Assembly (NCBI GenBank): GCA_947683625.1
Contig: CANTUR010001431.1
Coordinates: forward strand, 62,001-126,000
Length of the DNA: 64,000 bases
From: Mallotus nudiflorus
Lineage: Eukaryota; Streptophyta; Magnoliopsida; Malpighiales; Euphorbiaceae
Reading direction: 5' to 3'
The notes beneath the pieces are model-generated. The model searched no databases, was not told where the DNA came from, and was given only the letters and a program-made list of their open reading frames with translations. This document shows, in pieces, positions 12,831-23,542 of this stretch. Position 1 is the first letter of the stretch; the number at the start of each line of letters is the position of its first letter. The position numbers were made by a program, and so were the translations under genes.

Positions 12831-13519
12831 TGATTTAAAATGATGCATGAAAAAATGCAAAATTGAATTATGTAATTATATTTTGTATTTTGTACTTAAT
12901 AGAAAAAATTCAAAATTTAATTACAAACACAATTAATAATAATTCATTAATTGATGACATGAGTTGAATGAATTAATTAGGAATCAAATCCTAATCAAGA
13001 TGCAATTATGGATGAAATTGCAAAGAAAAACTTACTTTGAATGCATGCATAGTCAAGGGACCAAAATAGATATTTTTCATTTATAAGAACAACCTTGGAC
13101 TTCAAGAAGGTTCTACTGTGCTTCCTTTGACTCGCCTTCACCTTCATAGATGCACATATATGAGCAATGAGGTAACACTTCCTTATTTCTATTTATTTCT
13201 ACAAAAAATTATTCATACAATTAGTAATCAAAATTAATTTCAAAATGTAAATTAATGTGTATATTGTTGAAATTAGATTAAAAATTACTCAAAAATGCAT
13301 AAAAAATTTTAAATTTAACTTAGGAATGTAGGATTTTAGTTGAATGGCCGACTAAAAGTCTGAAAATTAGAGTTGAAAGTCTAGAAATCAATCGGCATTC
13401 GACATTTGTGTAATGTCGATTGGCATTATACAATGCTGACCTAAACTTTTATTTTTATTTTTTTTTATTTAGTAAATTAATTATTATTTCTCCCTCAGAA
13501 TTCTCTTAGCAACCGATGA

Positions 13520-13553
13520 AATTCATGAGCTATTTTCATATAGCTCATGAATT
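13520..13553. other. Perfect 13-bp stem, 8-base loop
   Basis: AATTCATGAGCTA (13520-13532) and TAGCTCATGAATT (13541-13553) flank TTTTCATA. It lies about 60 bp before the open frame with plant-mobile-domain similarity and could be a folded RNA leader, a protein site or chance. Confidence 0.85.
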
Positions 13554-13611
13554 ATTCCATGGGCTATTAGAGAATGTGGCGCAGCTGGTATGGGCCTTCG
13601 GGTTTAGATAA

Positions 13612-15540
13612 TTTATTGTTGGGCTTTCGATAGCTCAAGGGAGGTCCGATCGCCATTCGTTATTCACACTGATTAAGCGATGGATAGACACCACCCATAT
13701 GTTCCATACTCGTGTAGGCAAGTTGACTATTTCGCCTATGAGTTTTTCTATAATCACCAGGATTGCCTTCGAAGGGACTCCCATTTCCTTCGATATAAGT
13801 TATTGCAATCTTCTTGAGCATGCAAGGAGTCAGTATGCACGAGATTTGATCAGGTTCACTCCGACATGGAAGAATTAAAAGAATATATTCTTCTTTGATC
13901 GTTAATTGAGGGATTCAAACGCCTTCTTACCACCACTCCTTATTAGATTTCCCATAAGATGAGGTGTCTCCTTTTGATATTGCTTAGCACCTTTTCTGCA
14001 AGATTAATCACGAGGTCAACATTGCCCTTCTTAGCCCTTTTCGAGACTTAGACTGAGTTGTTACCCTTGATTAGGGATCTGCTGCATTGACTTATCTATA
14101 TTATAGATTAAACACTATCTATAGAGGTGTTGTCACCATGTGCGGCTTTTGGCACGCTGTGCATGTACGTCATCCTTTTTTTTTACCTATTTCCTCTTTC
14201 CAGATTTGGAGTCTAGAGATTGGGTTGATTTGTGGCTTTGGTGCTATTAGTTTTGATAGGAGGCTCCCTTTGATGCAAAGATGGGGCTCTACTGGTTTAG
14301 CGAGCATTAGGAACACTCTACAGACTTACCATGATCAACTGAACATTATCAAGTGGCACTTGGTAAGAAAACAGAATCATTAGTATTTCATTATTTAATG
14401 TAGGTTAAACTTAATAACATGATTTTGTAGATTAAATCTAATTAGTTGGAGAGGGTGGATGACGTCCAGAGGTACGACTTTATGGTTGCTACACTATGAC
14501 TCAAGAAAATGAGGATTTTGATCCTTGGTTATGGCTGCCGGATGTGGTATTTGTGAGAGTGGGTGTATCAGTGGCATTTTAGATGTTCTTAATGTCATAT
14601 TCCCTTTATTATTCCTCTCTCGATGTTATACAGTTCTCATATGACGAGTTCAGATTTGAGAGAGGTGTTATAAGGATATGATGCCACTATTTTTCTTGAG
14701 CGATCTCGCCATTATTGGCAGTTCATCCATAAGAACCTCTTGGAGCAGTTTCCTACTGATCAGATTGAGGTAACTTTTAATCATATCTCTTATGGAGTTT
14801 TCAAATCACTTATTTTCTTTTATTGTAGTTTGAGGAGTTGGCTCCCCTGCCGATGAGGTGATGAAGGAGGCGATTGAAACTACTCAGGGGGTTGAGATTA
14901 CTCTTGAGCCTAAGGTATCTAGGCCTAGACCTGGTCATGCATAACATACTCAACACGTTGGGACCAGTTATGAGGGAACCTTTGCCGGTGCTATTTTTGG
15001 TGATGTTCGCCATCCTAACAAATCTATACTCTATTGGGTCCTGCTATTCAGGCTCTAGTTAAGCAACAAATACATTTTGGTAATGTTTAGGTACGTAGCT
15101 TTTCTCCAGCAGATACTTCTCATGTGAGTTTGTTTGACTTACTTCTTGTATTACCTGTACACTTGGTATCAATGTTAGTACAACTTTACAAAATATGTCC
15201 CCAGGACATAAGCAGAATATTTGCACGAACTCGCCTTGTCTCAGAGGTTATTTACCATGCAAGTCATAGATAGTTGGTGGGTAAGTATATACACTTATTA
15301 TGCAAATGTATGCATAGTGTGCATGGAATGCATATGATATAATGTGTCCTATATGTACAGACTTATTCTAAGGATATGGAGTAGGAGAACGAGATGCTTC
15401 ATCGGTGGCTTGCGGACTTGGGCATGGATCCTTACAGTGTTGGTTCTTTATCTATCAGACCTCTAGATACTTATCATCATGATGACCATAGCAGAGGATG
15501 GATCCCATGGCTTGATAGTGGAGTCCATGATGATTGATTC
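13612..15540 (+). pseudogene. Plant-mobile-domain-like gene, antisense to its host element, intron-bearing and decayed
   Basis: I recognise the plant mobile domain (MAIN/MAIL1 type, also called aminotransferase-like PMD) from two blocks. Frame 13612-13875 includes RWIDTTHMFHTRVGKLTI and ITRIAFEGTPISFD, the usual W-DTTHTFH--GE-TITP then ITGL-F-G-PI-FD pattern. Frame 14069-14383 includes GSAALTYLYYRLNTIYRG and CGFWHAV, the later GSAALA-LYR-LD--SRG and L-GFW pattern. A TAA at 13876 and a TAG just before GSAAL break it. Short GT-AG candidates fit plant introns: 14363-14430, 14770-14828 and 15281-15360. The last part (14431-15540) has exon-like composition but no motif I can name. It lies inside the 3' region of a minus-strand retrotransposon, so it is antisense to that element's RNA. 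PMD proteins act in transcript control and TE silencing in Arabidopsis; a function here is not claimed. Confidence 0.72.
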
Positions 15541-15654
15541 TAGGCTATCTTCATCTCTGATTTGTAGTTATGTTTGACTACCTTCTTGTACTTATCTATT
15601 TCAAATTTCCCTTTCTTAAAATTAAACTTGGATGAATAGATGGTCCTAAGTAAA

Positions 15655-16310
15655 TTTTTTTATGCCTTAACTTTTGCCTAAGCCACCCTTTCGGGTTTTC
15701 AACTTAGTAGGCATGCCCTAACGTTTGCCTAACTCGCCTTTTCGGGTTTTTAACTTAGTAGGCTTCTTATTTTTACTTTTCAAATATGGGTCATAATACA
15801 ACCTATAGAGCCACCCAAATTTTCTAGATACAATAGGATTCAAGCTTTACATGATGAATCTCAGAGGAAGAAGAAATAAAGGCACGACTGAAGCAAAATG
15901 GTCTCATAAAGTTGATTTTAAGCTTTTATATTATGTTTTCCTTTCTGATACATATGCATTATAAATAAGATAGAATATGCAATGTCATAACAAAATTTCA
16001 AATTTAATAAGATTCATTAATTAGGGCCAAAATGAGTATATTTACTATATCACATGACATAACTCCTGTTATTAACTAGTCCTTTTGGATTTTCTAATTG
16101 AATATTTTTCACTCACATTTTATTTCCCTAAATTTTTCCTGACTAGCCCTTTGTGGGTTTTATAATCAGTGGGACCTTTTTCTTTTATTTATTCCTTAAT
16201 TTTTGCTTGCCAGGCCATTGCAAGTTTCTAAACAATAGGAATGTCATAATTTTTGCTTAACTAGCCTTTTTAGGTTTTCTAATCAACGGAATTTTATTTT
16301 CTTTATACTA
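15655..16310. repeat. Hairpin-unit minisatellite, unit about 50 bp
   Basis: At least five degenerate units follow the plan GCCTAAGCC-ACCC-TTTC-GGGT-TTTCAACTTAGTAGGC: a central CCC/GGG or GCC/GGT stem inside an outer stem such as CTAAG/CTTAG. Clear units lie at about 15663-15713, 15714-15763, 16112-16162, 16195-16243 and 16244-16300. Arms change together (GCCTAA/TTAGTAGGC, CTGACTAG/CTAATCAG-like). It sits between the pol stop at 16324 and the pseudogene above. Confidence 0.78.
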
Positions 16311-16323
16311 CTTTTATTTATTT

Positions 16324-17659
16324 TTATAGATAGTATTTCTTAAGGCGATCCAAGTTAACAGGCTCCATGAACTCATTCCCTTCAAGATCAGATATCTTGG
16401 TGGCTCCCTTTGGTAGAACTTACTTGACTAAGTATGGTCCTTCCTAGTTTGGTTTGAACTTTCCTCTTAGATCGAACACCACTGCTCTGGATTGTTTTAG
16501 TACCATATTCCCAACTTTTATCTTCCCTAGCTTTACCTTCTTGTTAAATGCCCTTGTTATCCTCTTTTGGTATATCTAGGTATGAAATAAAGCATTCAAC
16601 CTTTTCTCATCTAGAGACACCAGATGATCATATCTTTTCCATGCCCATTCACTCTCAGGCGTTTTGGCCTCCATAACTACTTTTAAATACTTGATCTTAG
16701 TTTCTATTGGCAAAACTACTTCACAGCCATACACCAAGGAGAACGGAGTTTGGCCTATGGCAGTTCTGGCTGTAGTTTTGTATCCCCAAAAGGCAAAGGG
16801 AAGAAACTCATACCAATCCTTGTAAGTTTTTACCATCTTAAAGAGCATTTTCTTAATATTTTTATTTGCTACTTCCACTCATCAGCCTGAGGTCAATATG
16901 ATGAAGACTTATGATGCTCGATCCATACATCTGCAATAGCTCTGCCATTTATGCTTGAAACTGAACCCCATTGTTTGTCACTACATGATGTGGAACCCAT
17001 ATCTATAAATGAGATTCTTCTTGATAAATTGAGCCATCTTTTTTTGCCTTTAGAGCATTGAGAGACTCAGCCTCTGCCCATCTAGAGAAGTAATCAATTG
17101 CCACAACTATGTACTTATGCCCATTCGATATTGTTGGCCTTATTTTTGTTATGATATCAATCCCCCATGCCACAAAAGGCCAAGGAGATGATAAATTATT
17201 CAGCATCATTGGAGGAAGATGGTTAAGATTCTCGTAGATCAAACACTTATGGCATTGCCTTACTATCTTAATGCAATCTCTTTCCATGCTCATCCAATAT
17301 TACCCTTGTCTGATTATCTTCTTTACTAGGATTATTCCATTTATATGAGAACCATAATCTCCCGTATGAATCTCCCTCATCACCTCTTCTACTTCATCTT
17401 TCTTGAGACATCTAAGTTGTATCTCATTCGGCATTCTCTTACACAACACCCAATCCTGACTTGCAAAATTATGTTCAAGCACACATAGGGCATATCTTTC
17501 TTTTGAAGTGGCCTCATATGGGTATTTTCCTTCCTCAATGAACCTATGAACATCATAAAACCATGGCTTCTCTTGAGGCCCTATCTGAATTACTATAATC
17601 TGCTCACCCCCATAATATGGAGCCTTTGATTTTATGATCACTAACGGCCTTATAGTCAA
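16324..17659 (-). pseudogene. Tat-lineage pol: integrase
   Basis: Integrase of the old minus-strand element, spread over three frames. In coding order: a zinc-binding half at about 17360-17290 (EIHTGDYGSH, then CHKCL at 17246-17232), a catalytic core with AWGIDIITKI and IDYFSRWAEAE, a broken stretch at 17003-16879, then EVANKNIKKM, WGYKTTARTAIGQTPFSLVYG and the C-terminal LPKGATKISDLEGNEF motif. The frame ends in TAA at 16326-16324. There is no chromodomain, as expected for Tat. Several stops and frameshifts make it inactive. Confidence 0.88.
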
Positions 17660-18019
17660 CCTAGTCACACTATCCCACATTGAATAGAGTATTGCCAGTG
17701 CATCTGCCATCTGATTGTCATCTCATGATAGATGGATAAAGAGACACTTGGTGAAATTCTTTATTAAAGCTTTCAAACAGCAAACGTAGAGTTTTAGCTT
17801 TTCCTCTTTCACTTCCCATTCCTCATTAACTAATAACTCCTTAGCTCCAGTTACCATCGCTGCCTCTACTCCATGAATGCACACTTCATACTCAGCCATA
17901 ATATTGGTTACTTTGAAATCCAGCTTCTTAACCATTGGTATGGTTTCTCCCTCTGGCATGATGAGGATCACTCCTAACCCGACACCTTTGTTATTTACTG
18001 CACCATCAAAATAAAGCTT
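17660..18019 (-). pseudogene. Tat-lineage archaeal-type RNase H (aRNH), catalytic segment deleted
   Basis: The second RNase H typical of Tat elements. YFDGAVNNKGVGLGV holds the first catalytic Asp and IMAEYEVCIHGVEAA the Glu; the end DDNQMADALAI is at about 17722-17690. Between KELLV and NEEWEV about ten residues that in the family hold the YGDS catalytic Asp are missing. This domain in addition to the ordinary RNase H upstream is the main reason for the Tat assignment. Confidence 0.85.
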
Positions 18020-19442
18020 CTATTCTCGATGCTCTACAATTGCTAGATTCTTATCTGGGAATTCTAGGCTCCGTTGTTCATCATCCTCTACTGCATATTG
18101 AGTTAGGAGTTCCACTATTGCCCTTCCCTTAATAATCTTCTTGGTAATATACTTTATATCAAATTCAGTAAGGAGAATGAGCCATCGCAACATCCTTCTG
18201 GTCAGAGCAGGTGCCTGCAGTAAGTATCTTAAGGGGTCTATTTTTGAAATGGCCTGAACCCTATAAGATTGAAAGAAATGCCTCAATTTCCTTGTTGCCT
18301 AGATCATTATCAAACATGTCTTCTCTTCTTGTGTTAACGTTGCCCCCATTTCCTTTTTGTCTAGAGCCAAATATAGGATTAAGGGTTTACCTAGCCTCAG
18401 TGGTTTAAGTACAGGTGGATTAGTGAGATACTCTTTTATCTTATTAGTAAGCCTTGTAATGAACCTACTAATATATTGTAACCTGCCTATGAACCCTCTC
18501 ACATCTTTCTCTATCCTTGGTGCTGGCATTTCTTGAATGAATTTCACTTTATCTGGATCCACTTTGATTCCTCTACTATTGACTATATGCCTTAGTAACT
18601 TCCCTGAAGTAACTCTAAAAATGCATTTCTTCGGGTTGAGTCTTAAATTATACCTCTCAATGATGCCAAGAATTTCTCCAGTGCTTTAAAATGCCCTTCT
18701 CTTGTTTCCAACTTGACCATCATATCATCTACATATACTTCCACTTCCTTATGCATCATGTCATGGAAAAGAGTGGTGACTACCCTCTAATATATTGCAC
18801 CTGCATTCTTCAACCCAAAAGGCATAACCTTATAGCAATATGTCCCCATTTCATGATGAAAATTGTCTTGATCTTATCCATAACTGCCATCATTATCTGA
18901 TTATACTTAGAGAACCCATCCATGAAGGAGTACATCGCACTTGATGTCGCACTATCCACTATCACATCGATATGAGGTAAAGGCAAGTCATCCTTTGAAC
19001 ATGCTTTATTTAAATCCCTGAAATAAACACACATTTGCACCTTACCATCTTTCTTGGGTACTAGGACTATATTTGCTAGCCATTGTAGATAATCTACTAC
19101 CTCTAAAAAATTGGCCTGAATGTGTTTAGCAATTTCTTCTCTTATCTTTTTAGTCCATTCTGGTCTCAGCCTGCACAATTTATGTTTAATTGGTTTTATT
19201 TTTGGATGAGTTAGAACATGATGCTTTGTAATGTCCCTGTCTAAACCTGCCATACCTTCATAGGTCCAAGCAAATATTACCTTTATTTTTGTTAGTAGTT
19301 TCTCAAAATTTTCCCTCTCTTCAAGAGTTACATCATGTGATATAAAAATGTTCTTTGGATTATCATTCGTGTCCATGTTAGATGAATCAAATTCAATTGA
19401 AGTAATGTCAAACATGCATAAATGATCAAAATTATAATGCAC
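18020..19442 (-). pseudogene. Tat-lineage reverse transcriptase and RNase H
   Basis: Frame 19442-18810 has the RT start: IFAWTYEGMAGLDRDI, RLRPEWTKKIREE, IVLVPKKDGKVQMCVYFRDL, PLPHIDVIVDSA, FMDGFSKYNQI. After a frameshift near 18810 the YVDD box (YVDDMMVK) is at 18735-18724 and is intact. The connection region VRGFIGRLQYISRFI and the RNase H part LILYLALDKKEMGATLTQE follow, then a further frame (18286-18020) with ALTRRMLRWLILLTEFDIKY. At least three frame changes are needed to join it. Confidence 0.9.
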
Positions 19443-19794
19443 ATAACTCTAAGGATGCACATCATACAAGTAAGCAAAACCAGTGTTCATATCATTGACT
19501 AAAGGAAAAACACAGTTTTTATCCTTATGGAGACCGGACATTATTACATTAGTTTCTTCATAAAAAACATTGTAAAGCTATCACTAATAAGAGTAACTAA
19601 GTCCTGGGGTGGCTCCTCTTCAGGTGGTAGACATAACAACATCCCCCATTCTTCCAACTACTTGCTTTGTCACTTCTTTTTTATTGCTCTTGACTAAGTT
19701 TTCCATAATCTAGTCCTGAAAAATCTCGAACCAGGAACATTTTTGCCAGCAACATTAATGGACTCCTTAGCGCCGAAATAGCACTTGCCCTCTC

Positions 19795-20252
19795 CTAGCT
19801 TGATGAAACCTCACTTAACTGCCTAACTCTCCCTAAGGGCTTATTTCTCTTGGCCTTCTCCTTCTTTCTCACCCTTCTACTAGTAGATCCTACTTCAACA
19901 CACCCTAATCCTTTAGTGTCATTTTGAATCTTGAATTTTGGTAGCTTAGGACTTCGTTGCTCATTCTTGCATAGCCCATATCCAAGTTGGTAATTCATGC
20001 TCTCCATCATTTTTGCAACCCTTGGGTACATGTCAGTCTTGTCAAATATTCCAATAATTTGAAAATCATGAGGAACACACACTTGTTTTTGTTTTTCCAA
20101 TATAGTGGCCATAACTGCATTGGTTCTTACTTCGATTGTCACTACATCTCCTTTATGAGGGAATTTTATCTTCTATTGCACAGTCGAGGGTACCCTTCTC
20201 AGAGCATGGAACCATGGCCTTCCCAATAATAAGGTATAAGTAACTAGTATAT
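19795..20252 (-). pseudogene. Tat-lineage protease C-terminal part and linker to RT
   Basis: Starting at the insertion point of the younger element, the minus strand reads TYTLLLGRPWFH, the conserved end of the Tat protease, then PSTVQ and a basic, poorly conserved linker ending in VRKKEKAKRNKPLGRVRQLS at about 19813. An in-frame stop follows PSTVQ. The first half of the protease lies at 31709-32125 across the nested insertion. Confidence 0.85.
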
Positions 20253-23200
20253 TGTCATGACCCAAAACAGGGGCCATGACCGGCGCTAGGGAACGGGAAT
20301 TCTTTCAAATCCGAAACCCGTAGCAAGCCTAAAAATAAAATAAAACATGCAATAATAATAATAACAATATCAAATTTGCAGCGGAAATAAAAACCATAAA
20401 TATAATTATAACATTTTCATCACTGGATTTAAATCAAATCAAATCTCATCTCATCACATATATATAAAATCTTTCAATACAAATCCAGTTTCAAATAATA
20501 CAATATCTCACATAGATAAAATACATAAAATCCCACGATTTAATTCACAACTACTGCAGTGTCTAGATTATAAAAATAAGACTCAAGTAAGTACTTTATA
20601 CAAAGAAGCCGGGGTGGAAGAAATCTGGCGTATAGGCCTGCTACTGAGGTCTGAAGATGTTGACTCTCCTGAAAAATTATCAATGGAGGGGAGTCAGACC
20701 TCACTGAGTGAATTACTATAATATATATACATGCATACTAAATGACAATGCATACAGTCACAGTATATATCTAATATGTATATATACAGGCAAATACACA
20801 CAGATGCAGTAAAATCATTTTATATATTTCTATTGAAAATCACAGTTTATGAAGGATCACATAGAACCCTAGAATATCGCAACCTCAAAACAGTGTTAGA
20901 CAGCACTCTAGCCATACAGGCTCACTAAATCCAAATATATCCGCTTAATCCATTTAGACAGTAGACTGGCCCTGAGACACTAAGTCAACCGAGCTCCAGC
21001 AGTCTGACTGCCAGTGTGATTGGCTCCGAGACACTTGGTCAACCGAGCTCCAGCAATCACACCCAAATCACATCACACATATCAATAATCACATTCAATC
21101 AATATCCATAAATAAGTTAGTAATATAGCCTAAATACTATAGGCATACCGGTACGTACTCGGTCCTAGTGCTGCCCACTAGGTAGCACGTTCTATCGATA
21201 TCCTTCATTAATAAATATAAATCATTCATTCACAAAAATAAATGATGCATGAAGTTCAATAAAATATCAACATAAACCATATATATAGTAGAAATATACC
21301 AAAAGTAAACCAGGTATATTTCGAGTATATATACGTCAAATAAATCCAGTTAAATTACAAAATAAACTAAAGATACATTTGAAAACATTTTAAACACAGT
21401 TCATTAATAAAACATGCATATAATTTAATATATACAAAAAATACACCAAAAATATACTTAAATAAAATCACATTATTTATGCATTTTAATCAAAATAAAA
21501 CATATATTTCTAAATCATGCATCCTAAAGCATATATATATAGTATAGTAACTCATCCTAGTGCGCTCCACGAGACGGGTCCGACGGGCCTGGACCACTAG
21601 CCCTCGGTCTTGGTGCAAATAAACAAACAAATAATGACAGACATTAGAATAAACCTAACAGAAAATCCTAGAATTCGATCTAGAGTATTAAACACAGAAT
21701 TGATATCAGGGTTCGACCGGATATCACGTTTTACGAGAATTCTACCAAAAATCCGGCAGAACCTCCCCTGTAAAATGGACATCTCTCTACTCAAAAGAGT
21801 AGAGCCGACCCTACAAAGAAATACACTTCGAAAAACAAGCTCAACACTCAACCACAACCCCTCGGTCGGACTCCAGACTACAATCTACCGACCGGGGTCC
21901 ACAAACACAGAACAATTCCAGAAATACCAAAAATATCCTTATAACATAGAAATACATTTTATATGTAGAAATTACATAATTAACCTTAAAACACTGTAAA
22001 AACCGATAAAAACTCATTTTATTAGAAAAACCGTATATTATATATATAATTGAAAATAATTTACGAAAAATAGTTTTAATTAGTTAAAAATACCAAATAA
22101 TTTGTAGAAATCATTTTTATACCTTAAATAATTATTAAAACCAATTAAATTACATTTTTAGCCAATTTAGGGTAAAATTACCAAAATACCCCTATATATA
22201 AATATACTATAATTACTTCAAAAATTCACCAAAAATTATACAATTATCCAAAATTAATTTTCTCAACATATTTATCAATAATATCAATAATTAAACTCAA
22301 TTAACCAATTAATTTCAATTAAAAACATAATTAACCCTAATTTCCCAAAATTACATAAACTTCAATAATTCAAAATAAATACATAGAAATTCATAAAAAT
22401 TCCAAATAAATTCCTATAATTCATTTCAACACCTAATTTAACCATAAAACACAATTTCATAATTTAAATAATTAATTTCCAAAAATTAGAAAATAATATT
22501 AAAATATTCAAAAATACCCAAAAATCCAAAAAATCTCCAAAACTTCCACAAAAATTCATACATGAAGATAAACCTATTAGGATCAACATTTGTGAAGGGA
22601 GTTTTCATGAATCAATCAATTTGAAGCTCAAAAAATTTAAAAACCCTAATGTGACCGAATTGGAAAATTCGAAACCTAAGCAAATCTAGACCATTTAAGC
22701 TCAAACCAAAGCTAGAATCACACTCACCGGAGCTCAAGGAGAAGAAAGAGACCGGCGGTGTCAAAAATGGTGGCCGGAATCATCGTGATCGACGGTGAAG
22801 AGAAGTTCGGCTTCTCCGGCCAAAACCGACTTCCAGACACCAGAAACGGCTACCACAGGCGGCGGAAGAGGCTAGGGAAGGTGGTGGCACACCGAACGGC
22901 ACTCCCACGACAAGGGAACGGCACGGAAGCGACCGGAACGGCGAGGGAAGCAAATCGGGGAAGAAGGAGGCACTCGGGGGCAAAATGGTAATTTTCCAAA
23001 AAAACTTGATTTTTGACATATTATATGTATATATATATACTTTATACTATATATTAAAATAATATTAAATTACACACATTAAATATACACCACACACATA
23101 AAATTTAATATTTTAATAATTTATACTAAATAAAAATAATTAAATAACAATAAAACTAATAAATAATTAATAAAATATTATGGTAATATTAAACCCTAAT

Positions 23201-23495
23201 TAAATAAATAATTACATGTATACACAGTGTTTAATATTTTAAAATATGTATGAGTTCATGCAGGTCCGAAAATATATTTAAAATAATTAATAATAAATTA
23301 TTTACGTGAAAATTTCCCCGAAAATGCAAGTCCCGGGAAAATTTTACGTAAAGCACTGTAAATAAGACACAGTAATTAAAATAGGTTTCAAATACATATT
23401 AACTCGTAAAAATATCGTAAGATATATATACAAAAATTATTAACATTGCATATCCCGATACAGTGTAAAAATATTTAAAAACACGGGATATTACA
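20253..23495 (-). repeat. 3' LTR of element 1
   Basis: TGTCATGACCC ... GGATATTACA, 3243 bp. Landmarks on the plus strand: acceptor stem-loop 20646-20702, a 54-bp motif present twice (about 20960-21065), stem-loop CTCTACTC-AAAA-GAGTAGAG at 21785-21804, second stem 21858-21897, G/C-rich block 22700-22990, then AT-rich end. The donor-like site is mutated here (GTGAGT to ATGAGT, minus strand near 21552), while the 5' LTR keeps it. Confidence 0.97.
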
Positions 23496-23508
23496 GTCTT
23501 CCCCCCTT
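23496..23508 (-). other. Polypurine tract of element 1
   Basis: AAGGGGGGAAGAC on the minus strand, abutting the TGTAATATCCCG start of the 3' LTR. The same tract abuts the LTR of the second Tekay-like element. Confidence 0.95.
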
Positions 23509-23542
23509 ACAAGAATTCGTCCCCAAATTCCAGAAAACATAA

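Noticed and set aside
14810..15062. Overlapping frames on both strands after the plant-mobile-domain blocks
   Set aside because: No recognisable motif. Kept only as possible late exons of the pseudogene.
15655..16310. CRISPR-like array
   Set aside because: Units are degenerate, have no constant repeat separated by unique spacers, and lie in a plant retrotransposon 3' region.
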